Part shown: positions 16,797 through 24,052 of the stretch, in pieces
Layout of the letters: each line of letters opens with the position of its first letter
Numbering within the stretch: the first letter of the stretch is position 1
Source: Clostridiales bacterium UBA3758
GTDB taxonomy: Bacteria; Bacillota; Clostridia; Oscillospirales; Oscillospiraceae
Length of the DNA stretch: 45,894 bases
Assembly: GCA_002371675.1 (NCBI GenBank)
Contig: DFGE01000030.1
Coordinates: 1 to 45,894 of the forward strand
Direction of reading: 5' to 3'
The notes under the pieces: generated by a model
The model's database searches: none
Told to the model about the DNA's origin: nothing
What the model saw: the letters and a program-made list of their open reading frames with translations, nothing else
Position numbers and translations under genes: made by a program

Positions 16797-18392
16797 TTAC
16801 CACGCCTCGTTGTCGTCGATGACCTCGATGGCCGGATCCAGCGGCTCCTCGCGCATGACGGTGCGCATGTAGAGGTTGACCTGGTCGCGGATGGCCTGGC
16901 GGGTGAAGACGCGCGGATCGCAGAGGTCGTGCGAGACCCACATGATGTGAATGCCGCGCTCGCGGGCCTGCTCCTCAAACATGCCGTGCATGCCGGTCAG
17001 CGCCTTGCAGCTCATGTGCTCCCACATCATGACCATGTCGGCGTTCATCTTCTCGCAAATCTCCCAGAGCTCGTCCACGAGCACCTTATAGCCGCCGTGG
17101 GTGTGGTTGCGCATGATCATTTCCATGTTGAGCATGGCCATGTCACGGTAGGCCTGCTCGCGGTTTTCCGGGGTGTCCTCCTCGGCGATCATGTCGGTGT
17201 TGACCATGGAGAGCATGTCCGTGAGCGGCACGACGCCCCAGCACTGGACGAGCCAGTAGAGCATGTCGATAAGGTACTGCGGCTGCACGCCCCAGACGAT
17301 ACAGCGGTGGCGGTACTCCCTGGCCATCATGTGCTTGGCGGCCAGGCCGCGCTCGGCCAGCGCAAGCAGCTTCTTGTCCTTGCGGCAGAACTCCTCGTTG
17401 CGGCCGCAGTTGCCCATGTAGTTGGTGTCGTTATAGAGGCTGAACACCGCGCCGACGAACTGCGGGTAATTGGTGCAGTTGATCTCCAGCTGCGCCACGC
17501 GCTTGCGGGTGGCGTCGTTGACACGCTTGGCGGCGGCAAAGTAGGTATCCCAGCTCCAGGCGACGCCGGTGTGCTTCTCGATGAAGGCGATGGCGTCCTT
17601 GATGTTCTGGGCGGCGTACTCCAGCACGTCGTCCTCCTTGTGGCGCAGCGGGGCGGCCAGCTGGAAGGTGGGGATGCCGTACTCGCGCTCCAGGCGCTTG
17701 GCGATGATGCCGTTGCCCATGAGCGAGCCGTCGCAGGTGGTGTTGTTCTGCACGGCGCAGCAGCCGAGCACGCAGAAGTCGTCGTCGATGGAGATACCGG
17801 CCTCGGCCTCGGGCATGGGGCAGACGTCGCCGGGCAGACCGTGCTCCTGCGCCACGTCGAGGTAGTGCGTCACGGAGAACTGGTTGAAGATGTTGCCGGC
17901 GAACATCGTCGGCACCTCGCGCAGGATGGCGGGCACGACCTTCGGGTCAAAGCCCATCATGAAGCAGGTCATGGAGTTCTCGTCGGTGATGACGCAGCGG
18001 TCGGAATAGGCCTTGTCGTTGCCGACGCGGCGGTCGCCGCGGAAGCAGTTGTCAATGGCCTGGGTCACGTCGGCAATGACGTAGTTCATGGCGATGTGCG
18101 TCATGCGCAGCGCCTCGTCGCGCAGACCGATGGTGAACTTGTCCATGCCGTGCGGCACGAACAGGTAGTTCATCATCCAGCGATAGCGGAAGAAGCCCTT
18201 GATGTTGCGGGGCTTGATGATAAACTTGCCGATGACACCCAGGAGGTAGAGCCAGCGGGTGTAATCATAGAAGGTGTCCTTGACGCCGCGCCATTCACGG
18301 CGTTTGCGGACCTTGCCCTTGCCGTAAATGCCGGAGCAGGACTGTTCGCCCGCCTTGGGCGTGGGGCATACGATCTTCTCTACCGTCTTCAT
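16797..18392 (-). CDS. 2-hydroxyacyl-CoA dehydratase-family subunit (531 residues)
   Basis: Start ATG 18392 overlaps the stop of the upstream subunit (ATGA). The C-terminal half carries the dehydratase-D fold: YRHRCIVWGVQPQYLIDMLYW, then NADMVMMWEHMSCKALTG and VSHDLCDPRVFTRQAIRDQ, near the end where the HgdB/BcrB-type family has its substrate and cluster region. The N-terminal 130 residues are longer and more basic than in the partner. Such subunits hold [4Fe-4S] clusters and remove water from 2-hydroxyacyl-CoA or reduce aromatic acyl-CoA after activation by an ATP-dependent activator, none of which is visible here. Substrate unknown. Confidence 0.82.
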   Translation of the reverse strand: MKTVEKIVCPTPKAGEQSCSGIYGKGKVRKRREWRGVKDTFYDYTRWLYLLGVIGKFIIKPRNIKGFFRYRWMMNYLFVPHGMDKFTIGLRDEALRMTHIAMNYVIADVTQAIDNCFRGDRRVGNDKAYSDRCVITDENSMTCFMMGFDPKVVPAILREVPTMFAGNIFNQFSVTHYLDVAQEHGLPGDVCPMPEAEAGISIDDDFCVLGCCAVQNNTTCDGSLMGNGIIAKRLEREYGIPTFQLAAPLRHKEDDVLEYAAQNIKDAIAFIEKHTGVAWSWDTYFAAAKRVNDATRKRVAQLEINCTNYPQFVGAVFSLYNDTNYMGNCGRNEEFCRKDKKLLALAERGLAAKHMMAREYRHRCIVWGVQPQYLIDMLYWLVQCWGVVPLTDMLSMVNTDMIAEEDTPENREQAYRDMAMLNMEMIMRNHTHGGYKVLVDELWEICEKMNADMVMMWEHMSCKALTGMHGMFEEQARERGIHIMWVSHDLCDPRVFTRQAIRDQVNLYMRTVMREEPLDPAIEVIDDNEAW

Positions 18393-19588
18393 GCTTGCCC
18401 ACCTTTCTGAATCTTCTTGATCTCAATGCTCTCCACGAAGGCCTGCACGCGCGTGCGCATCTGGCCGGCGGAGGAGTCGATGGTGTAGGGCCGGTCGACC
18501 GACAGGACGGGCATGTTGTAGTCGTCGCGCATCATGGTCGAGCCGAGCATGCGCTCGTAAGCCCAGGGATCGCAGAACTTGACCTGCTCGTAGATCACGC
18601 CGTCGGCGCGGTACTCCTTCGCCAGGTCGATGACGTACTGCTTGCGCCCGTAGACCTTCTCCATGTTCATCATGCGCGGACACTGGCAGGCGTGGATGTA
18701 GTGGCGGCAGACCTGCGTGAGCGCGTCCTCCTCGTCGCTGAGCACGATCTCGTTGCGCCCGGGGAAGGAGCCGAAGCAGAAGCGGTCGCAGCAGACGTAG
18801 GCGCCGGCCTCCTCGATGAGCTTGATGAGCCCGCTGTCGTCGACCTCGGAGCCGACCACCAGCACGCGGGCGCGGGCGGCCTTCTCGTCCGGCTCGCGGG
18901 TCTTGAGCTCCTCAAGGGTCTCCTCGAGCTTGTCGATGACGAGCGCGGTGGGACAGACATAAGTGGCCAGGCACAGCACGTGGAATTCATAGCCCGTGAT
19001 GCGCGGGTGCTCGTCCTTGCGGAACTCTCCGATCGCGCGGATGGCGCGGCACATGCGGTTGTGCTCGGCGACGGCTTCGCGGATGGACTTGTCGGAGATA
19101 TCAATGCCGTAGTGTTCGTGCAGGGGCTTGAGGATGTGGTTGGTGCACTGCAGTACGCTGAGCTTGACGTCGGCCTCCGTGTCCTTGAAGGCAATCTCCA
19201 TGTACTCGTGGAAGAAGTTCGGGTTGCCCTCGCCCATGGTGTGCAGCAGCTCCATGTTCTCCACCGCGCGGTTCATCATCGTGCAGCCGTCGGGCGTGAT
19301 GACGCAGTCGGCAAAGTTGAAGCCGCCCTCCACGGCGCGTTCGAGCAGTGCGCGGCTGGGTTCGCAGAGGAGGTTGGTCATGTAATAGGTCGCGATGTCG
19401 ATGCTGCCGGTGTGCGGGGCGTGCAGGCGGATGGAAAAGGCGCGGCCCAGGTTCAGCAGCGGTTCCGGGACGTTCTCACAGGTGTAGGCCACGGCGATGC
19501 CGCCCTCGGCCTTTGCCTGAGTGATGAGGTCGTTGTTGGCCTCCTGCAGGAGATTTTCAAAGTAGGTCAAGTACTTGAGATCTCGCAT
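18389..19588 (-). CDS. 2-hydroxyacyl-CoA dehydratase-family subunit (399 residues)
   Basis: ATG 19588 follows AGGGGGAA. The length fits HgdB/HgdA-type subunits. Conserved-looking Cys positions are present at TPDGCTMMNR, YVCCDRFCFGSFPGR, HACQCPRMM and QVKFCDPWAYER; the last is the typical region near the [4Fe-4S] cluster. First gene of a three-gene leftward operon with its own promoter 130 bases upstream. It probably forms a heterodimer with the 531-residue product. It could act in amino-acid fermentation or in reduction of an aromatic or bile-type acyl-CoA; the sequence does not tell which. Confidence 0.85.
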   Translation of the reverse strand: MRDLKYLTYFENLLQEANNDLITQAKAEGGIAVAYTCENVPEPLLNLGRAFSIRLHAPHTGSIDIATYYMTNLLCEPSRALLERAVEGGFNFADCVITPDGCTMMNRAVENMELLHTMGEGNPNFFHEYMEIAFKDTEADVKLSVLQCTNHILKPLHEHYGIDISDKSIREAVAEHNRMCRAIRAIGEFRKDEHPRITGYEFHVLCLATYVCPTALVIDKLEETLEELKTREPDEKAARARVLVVGSEVDDSGLIKLIEEAGAYVCCDRFCFGSFPGRNEIVLSDEEDALTQVCRHYIHACQCPRMMNMEKVYGRKQYVIDLAKEYRADGVIYEQVKFCDPWAYERMLGSTMMRDDYNMPVLSVDRPYTIDSSAGQMRTRVQAFVESIEIKKIQKGGQA

Positions 19589-19955
19589 GCTTGATGATTC
19601 CCCCTATCTTGATAGACTTCCGATGGTTTTCCCGCCGCTCTCTCCCACGGCGGGAAGCAGGAAATTTTCTGTTGCTCAAGCAGAAATCATAGACAGAAAA
19701 CCCATTTTTGCCTTGATATTTTAACAATTTTTGAACAAAAAATCAATATAGCGGCTTTCTTTTTATAGAACCTGCATAATTTGGGACAAATGGATTTGAA
19801 CATAATCACGACCGGAGATAGACAGATTCTCGGGAATGTTTAGAAAAGGCCTCGAATGTCGGTCGCCCCAGCCTCACCGGAGCAGGGGAGTTCCCGCCTT
19901 TTGCGCAGGCCGGTGAAAAAACGGCAAAAAAATCTTCGAGAACGAAAAATAATCC
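19589..19955. other. Divergent intergenic region, no gene
   Basis: Holds the leader and promoter of the leftward dehydratase operon. The leader contains a hairpin with CCCGCCG arms near 19632-19655. The remaining stretch toward the tRNA promoter is AT-rich, then GC-rich (19830-19930). A 78-codon leftward frame at 19806-20042 runs through the tRNA promoter and is not believed. Confidence 0.5.
19718..19746 (-). promoter_or_regulatory. Promoter of the dehydratase operon
   Basis: On the minus strand TTGATT (19741-19746), 17-bp spacer, TAAAAT (19718-19723), with AT-rich upstream sequence. Leader of about 120 nt to ATG 19588. Confidence 0.65.
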
Positions 19956-19984
19956 TTGACTTTTCCCGGCGGCTCTGCTAATAT
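19956..19984 (+). promoter_or_regulatory. Promoter of the tRNA-Ala locus
   Basis: TTGACT (19956-19961), 17-bp spacer, TAATAT (19979-19984). It precedes the partial tRNA copy by about 30 bases and the intact tRNA by about 140. Confidence 0.75.
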
Positions 19985-20017
19985 AACCCTTGCCCGCGGG
20001 AAAGCATCCCGTGATCT

Positions 20018-20039
20018 GGGGGTATAGCTCAGCTGGGAG
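20018..20039 (+). pseudogene. Fragment of tRNA-Ala (first 22 nt only)
   Basis: GGGGGTATAGCTCAGCTGGG and two further bases are identical to the first 22 nt of the intact tRNA at 20128. After this the sequence diverges completely (CACTACCCATT). The 88 bases between the two copies contain AGAACGCACC twice (20052-20061, 20071-20080). This looks like the scar of a recombination event at the tRNA D-arm, or a broken tandem tRNA copy. Confidence 0.75.
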
Positions 20040-20127
20040 CACTACCCATTAAGAACGCACCCCCATGGTGAGAACGCACCTAAACCGCAAAAACCCTTAA
20101 AACTGTATATATCACACCCCTCTATCC

Positions 20128-20203
<76 letters not shown>

Positions 20204-20215
20204 AAGGGTGTGATT

Positions 20216-20252
20216 AAAGGCTTGTTTTCGTATGAAAACAAGCCTTTCCCTT
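20216..20252 (+). terminator. Terminator after tRNA-Ala
   Basis: 14-bp perfect stem (20216-20229 with 20234-20247; AAAGGCTTGTTTTC) with loop GTAT, then CCCTTTT. Confidence 0.85.
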
Positions 20253-20316
20253 TTCAAAAACTACATATCGGGATGATGTTGGCACGATCCACCGCCATTT
20301 AAGCATCTCCCCTATC

Positions 20317-20354
20317 AGGGCCGTTTTTACGATTCGTGAAAACGGCCCTTTTTT
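20317..20354. terminator. Second strong terminator at the host/element junction
   Basis: Stem AGGGCCGTTTT (20317-20327) with AAAACGGCCCT (20339-20349), extended inward by ACG/CGT, and a T6 tract to the right. It can shield the tRNA from the leftward element cassette or the reverse. Confidence 0.85.
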
Positions 20355-20362
20355 GTTACCCA

Positions 20363-20387
20363 AATACGTTTCACGGTGAAACGGATT
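20363..20387. repeat. parS-like palindrome site 1 (centre CGG)
   Basis: Core GTTTCACGGTGAAAC (20368-20382), outer arms AATAC/GGATT. Its right end overlaps the stop codon of the leftward small gene (20386-20388). Leftmost site of the family. Confidence 0.85.
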
Positions 20388-20610
20388 AGGCAAACCTACT
20401 AGCTTTCTTTTTTTGTGATGTAGAGGCTTTCGATACAGAAAGATTAGCTACAGAAGAACGACGAGATTTCTTCTGTATGTGGTACGCACAAACTTCACAT
20501 TTGGGGGTGTTCACACTACGACTTCTAATCTCAATAATTATCTTTTCCTTTGCTCTGATTCCTTCCATGTATTGCTGGAATACTTCATCTGTTATTTCAG
20601 TACGAGACAT
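20386..20610 (-). CDS. Small basic protein with CxxC, last gene of the leftward cassette
   Basis: 74 residues starting MSRTEITDEVFQQYMEG; the ribosome site AGGAAAGG lies in the end of the upstream gene, 9 bases before ATG 20610, so earlier ATGs in frame (20619 and further) are rejected. It has one CEVC pair near residue 38 followed by a Ser/Lys-rich basic tail, which may bind nucleic acid. Coupled to the membrane protein gene upstream (5 bases apart). Function unknown. Confidence 0.6.
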   Translation of the reverse strand: MSRTEITDEVFQQYMEGIRAKEKIIIEIRSRSVNTPKCEVCAYHIQKKSRRSSVANLSVSKASTSQKKKASRFA

Positions 20611-20615
20611 AATGC

Positions 20616-21641
20616 TCATCCTTTCCTGCTCATTGCGCTTACTGTCCAAATAACATTAAGTAGCGGAATAAAACTATCTTTTATTTCTGTGGCAATCGAA
20701 TCAATATCTTCCGAACAAAGCTTAGCCTTCTTCATGGGTATAATTTCCAAAAAGCCTATAACGTCTTCTTTGGGGATGAATTCTATTCCGATATATTGAT
20801 TATAAAGGAAGCCAGAATTTAAGCACACTTTACGAGTTTTGCTCTTTATTATTTCCTCCTTTTCTTCAGCAGTCCATTTGTCGCATTTAAACTCCTTAAG
20901 AATTGATAGCCAATCTGGAAGAATGTACTTTTTATCCTTTCCTCCGACTTCACCTTTAAGAATACGTATGCAGTAATACTCCTTTATACGTTCATCATCG
21001 ATACTAATACCCTCAAAGCGGTTGATATAGAGAAGGGGATTCTCTATTTCGCGTTTCTTCTCTGCATATTGTGATGGCGTAAACGTATCGATCATTCTTA
21101 CAGTTCTATCACGCAATTCGTATATGTTAATTGTAATATAATCGTTGTCAAACAACATCAACAAAGAGTTATATAAACACGAAACAATTATTTCTGAACA
21201 TGCAGCTAAATCTATCTGTTCCTTTTGGAGCTTCTCAGCAAGGGCTCGAACAGCGTTGATTGAAAAAGAATGGTATGCCAACAGAAGACTGTTCTCAGCA
21301 ACTAATTCCTCGTTCTCTATATTCTTTTGTTCTTTACTCAACTCAATCTTCTTTACTACCTCTGTAAAGAATAATACTTTATGATGCAACAACAAAAGAA
21401 TAATTACAATCGCACAAGTAAGGACTATATTTATGACGTTTCTCCAGCATACGACTTTCTCTGTAGCAAAAGGGTTAATTGCGTAGAGAATTGTAAGAAA
21501 CAATGGTCCAAATATAGTTGCTCTATTTGAGTATTTGTTCCATCTATCATAGTCTTTTTTTGCTTTTGAAAGAGCTTTTGATGAACTATGCGCTCTATAG
21601 ATTGAAATCTGCTCATCGATTCTTGTTTCTCTATCTTTCAT
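20616..21641 (-). CDS. Two-helix membrane protein with a soluble C-terminal domain
   Basis: 341 residues; ATG 21641 follows TAAGGAAG. A charged N-terminal helix (1-40) precedes two membrane helices (about 44-62 and 68-88, VINIVLTCAIVIILLLL), then a coiled coil (95-115) and a large cytosolic part. The segment near 280-320 (FLYNQYIGIEFIPKEDVIGFLEIIP) has the strand pattern of a GAF-type sensor, tentatively. GC is near 37%, far below the element average. It lies downstream of the DUF5131 gene on the same strand. Family not recognised; a signalling or defence role is only a guess. Confidence 0.6.
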   Translation of the reverse strand: MKDRETRIDEQISIYRAHSSSKALSKAKKDYDRWNKYSNRATIFGPLFLTILYAINPFATEKVVCWRNVINIVLTCAIVIILLLLHHKVLFFTEVVKKIELSKEQKNIENEELVAENSLLLAYHSFSINAVRALAEKLQKEQIDLAACSEIIVSCLYNSLLMLFDNDYITINIYELRDRTVRMIDTFTPSQYAEKKREIENPLLYINRFEGISIDDERIKEYYCIRILKGEVGGKDKKYILPDWLSILKEFKCDKWTAEEKEEIIKSKTRKVCLNSGFLYNQYIGIEFIPKEDVIGFLEIIPMKKAKLCSEDIDSIATEIKDSFIPLLNVIWTVSAMSRKG

Positions 21642-21729
21642 AATATGGCATTCTTCCTTATATATTTACAGACTTTAGTTTACTAGCAAAAACATGGGAA
21701 GATAGGATATATTGATAGAAAAAAGAGTA

Positions 21730-22455
21730 TTAAAAATCAGAACATCTGATTGCCGGATACTCTTTATAGTGTTGACCATCCAATTCACTTCCAGATTGAC
21801 TGTGGTGAAATCCTCCCCATTGCTTAAAAAAGAACGCAGTATTACTATCTTGGGCTTTGTCGCGGAGTTCGACAACCCATTCTTTTTCCAACGGTCGGCA
21901 ACCCGCCCCGGATTCTCCGCCGACAATCAACCAGTCTATCCCGTCCAAATCAATATCTTTAATTGACTCCAATAGGGGTTCTGCCGAAATAAACTTTGTT
22001 TGTGCACCGGTTTGTTTCAATGCTTCACATCTTGGTATTGCCCGCCTATTCTCAACAGAAACTCCCATCCAAATATTTGGCGTCCAGTTGATTTTAGGTG
22101 CGAGCTCAACTAATCTGTCTGATCGTTTAGTTAGTACCTGAAAGGTATGCCATTTTGCTTTGTTCATTACATCGAACAGTTCCAAAATGATCTCTTCCGG
22201 AATCTGTTCGTGAAATAGGTCGGACATAGAATTCACAAATATCATTTTAGGCTTTTTCCATTCAAGCGGGCGCAGGAACAAGTCCTTATGGATGGTTACA
22301 TTGAAACCGTTGACATACCTAATATTTCCCATCGCTTTCAGGCGCTTTGCCATAGTTGCAGCGTAGCAATGCTCACAACCTGCAGAATACTTAGTACAGC
22401 CTGTAATGGGATTCCATGTCGCTTCTGTCCATTCAATTTTAGAGATTCCAGACAT
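21730..22455 (-). CDS. DUF5131 (phage Gp37/Gp68-like) three-Cys protein
   Basis: 241 residues. The N-terminus KIEWTEATWNPITGCTKYSA is the family signature; cysteines 20, 27 and 30 form a Cx6CxxC set that probably binds an iron-sulfur cluster, and the fold is thought to be related to radical SAM enzymes. Other family motifs are FVNSMSDLFHEQIP, FQVLTKRSDRL, WMGVSVEN, ISAEPLLE and IVGGESGAGCRP, then FFFKQWGG. It follows the tcmP gene by 8 bases. This pair is a known association (TcmP is named as the partner of this protein). Reaction unknown; nucleic-acid modification is likely by inference. Confidence 0.88.
   Translation of the reverse strand: MSGISKIEWTEATWNPITGCTKYSAGCEHCYAATMAKRLKAMGNIRYVNGFNVTIHKDLFLRPLEWKKPKMIFVNSMSDLFHEQIPEEIILELFDVMNKAKWHTFQVLTKRSDRLVELAPKINWTPNIWMGVSVENRRAIPRCEALKQTGAQTKFISAEPLLESIKDIDLDGIDWLIVGGESGAGCRPLEKEWVVELRDKAQDSNTAFFFKQWGGFHHSQSGSELDGQHYKEYPAIRCSDF
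21731..21751 (-). terminator. Weak hairpin at the end of the DUF5131 gene
   Basis: AATCAGA-ACA-TCTGATT (21735-21751), followed on the minus strand by TTTTAATA. It overlaps the stop region of the gene. Confidence 0.35.
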
Positions 22456-22463
22456 TGTTTCAC

Positions 22464-23585
22464 CTACTTAAAAAGAATTGTTGCTTTCTTAGGCATAGTT
22501 GGAACGCCGCCACGCACTTTAATCTTTCTCCCTGCAACAACGGCGATCTTCCCTTCAAGTTCCATCCTTTTCAATACATCTGTCACATTTTTTGATACAA
22601 ATTGGTTTGTAAAATCGCAGTCGACCTCATCACACAGTTCTTGAACCGTCACAGTTTGTCCCTGGTATTTGGAAATCATAGCACGTTCCAATTCTTTTAT
22701 CGGTCCATCAAACAAAGATAGTTGTGAAAAACTACCGGCAAAGTTTCTACTATCTTCGAACGAAAAAGTTGCTACGCCATCGTTATCCTTAGCACTATTC
22801 GTATACATGATCTGCTTCATGATTTTGCATGCCACAGGGTTTTTTGTTACAAACACTATAAAATGGCTTGTACGGAGCATTTCTGTACTATAGAACTTGA
22901 AAGGTAAGACATAATTGCTTTTATCTTCCAACAGGGCGTCAATCAGTGCATCTATGACAACAGGCTCCCGCTGGGTTGGAGATAATGGCGCCAATTGTGC
23001 TTTCAATAAGCTTGTTCGTTCTGTTCCAAATATTCCTGCAAGATGGTCATCAAACTTGGTATTAGAACTCAGCGCCATATTGATCCTATTGTAATTAAAA
23101 AAGAAGATACAATCAGAGCCGCTATTTGCAATCAGTTTGTTTATCAGATCCCGTGTAAGGCCTTTGTATCCAAAAGGGTCTACAAAAGACAGGACTGGTA
23201 CATTTCTTGGGATAACAAGCCTGCTGTGAGTATCAATATCTATTGTCTCGGTATAATACTTAACTCGTGAGAGTTTTTTACCTGTATCCAAAGAGGTTAT
23301 CTCCTGCCGTAGTGATTCGATGTTTGCGGCATCGCGGTCATTGAACAGAAACATCATTTTCTCAATGAGCACAGGATCACTCAAAGTGCTTTGGATAATC
23401 TGTATTGGTGCAGATGGCTTATTATCATCATATCTACCCGGCCCACAAAACAGGTCAATGTAAGCCATTCTACAATCCCATTTCTTGATTACCCGTGACC
23501 AAGCTGTAAAGTAACTCGAAACAATATGTGCCTTTGTTGCGGATTGCTCTGTCTGATCCGAAAAGAACGCTTCATTCTCAGGCAT
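22464..23585 (-). CDS. tcmP: Three-Cys-motif partner protein TcmP
   Basis: 373 residues; ATG 23585 follows GGAGGTCAACAATCC. The N-terminal half resembles a SAM-dependent methyltransferase of the RlmJ-like type: motif I at AYIDLFCGPGRY (about 40-51), an acidic DRDAAN at the second strand, and SFVDPFGYKGL at the catalytic-loop position (DPFG in place of DPPY). The C-terminal 90 residues look like a winged helix (VQELCDEVDCDFTNQFVSKN). It is the first gene of the leftward cassette, transcribed from a strong promoter next to palindrome site 2, and lies directly before the DUF5131 gene. Confidence 0.88.
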   Translation of the reverse strand: MPENEAFFSDQTEQSATKAHIVSSYFTAWSRVIKKWDCRMAYIDLFCGPGRYDDNKPSAPIQIIQSTLSDPVLIEKMMFLFNDRDAANIESLRQEITSLDTGKKLSRVKYYTETIDIDTHSRLVIPRNVPVLSFVDPFGYKGLTRDLINKLIANSGSDCIFFFNYNRINMALSSNTKFDDHLAGIFGTERTSLLKAQLAPLSPTQREPVVIDALIDALLEDKSNYVLPFKFYSTEMLRTSHFIVFVTKNPVACKIMKQIMYTNSAKDNDGVATFSFEDSRNFAGSFSQLSLFDGPIKELERAMISKYQGQTVTVQELCDEVDCDFTNQFVSKNVTDVLKRMELEGKIAVVAGRKIKVRGGVPTMPKKATILFK

Positions 23586-23669
23586 GGATTGTTGACCTCC
23601 TAGCTATAGGCAATACTACAATCAGAATCTGCTTGTTTGATGTGTCAGATAGACTCGTTTTTTTGGATT

Positions 23670-23698
23670 ATTATACCATAATACAGCCTCTATATCAA
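23670..23698 (-). promoter_or_regulatory. Promoter of the tcmP cassette
   Basis: On the minus strand TTGATA (23693-23698), 17-bp spacer, TATAAT (23670-23675). Palindrome site 2 (23707-23731) lies 8 bases upstream of the -35 element, so a protein bound there could affect it. Confidence 0.8.
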
Positions 23699-23706
23699 CT
23701 TGTTCT

Positions 23707-23731
23707 AATCCGTTTCACCATGAAACGGATT
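23707..23731. repeat. parS-like palindrome site 2 (centre CCA)
   Basis: Core GTTTCACCATGAAAC (23712-23726) with perfectly complementary outer arms AATCC/GGATT, then T6. It separates the leftward tcmP cassette from the rightward pilus block, next to the cassette promoter. Confidence 0.88.
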
Positions 23732-23780
23732 TTTTCTATATATACCGCAAGCCCTAATCCACACCGAAAGGAGGTATGCC

Positions 23781-24017
23781 ATGTATTATACCAATGGCGA
23801 TCATCGGGCATTTGAAAATCTCATGCGGGACAAGCCAGGCGATCACTACGACAGCGGCGCGGACGGCCCTTTCCCGGAGTGCCGGAGCTGCCGCTGTCAC
23901 CGACCGTATCGCAAGGATCGGTACTGCAAGTACGCCGAGTGTCCCTACACCCCAGGCCGCATGACCGCCATCGGCAAGGGCAATCCGCCGGGGAAAGGAG
24001 GTGAGGCCACCCGTTAA
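23781..24017 (+). CDS. Small Cys-rich (probable zinc-binding) protein
   Basis: 78 residues; ATG 23781 follows AAAGGAGG. The middle contains FPECRSCRCHRPYRKD and YCKYAECPYTPGR: five or six Cys plus His in CxxC-type spacing, which suggests a structural zinc site. The C-terminus is Gly/Lys-rich. It is the first gene of the rightward block before the adhesin, pilin and sortases. Function unknown; small Cys proteins of this kind are common in Firmicutes conjugative elements. Confidence 0.65.
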   Translation: MYYTNGDHRAFENLMRDKPGDHYDSGADGPFPECRSCRCHRPYRKDRYCKYAECPYTPGRMTAIGKGNPPGKGGEATR

Positions 24018-24052
24018 TCACCTCTCCCAAAACTTCGAAAAAAGGAGGAACA

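Noticed and set aside
16560..18410. 616-codon open frame on the plus strand
   Set aside because: It is antisense to the dehydratase subunit and the 55-residue gene, consists of His/Val/Ala/Asp-rich text typical of shadow frames in high-GC DNA, and has no ribosome site.
19806..20042. 78-codon leftward frame before the tRNA
   Set aside because: It covers the tRNA promoter and the tRNA fragment and has no ribosome site.
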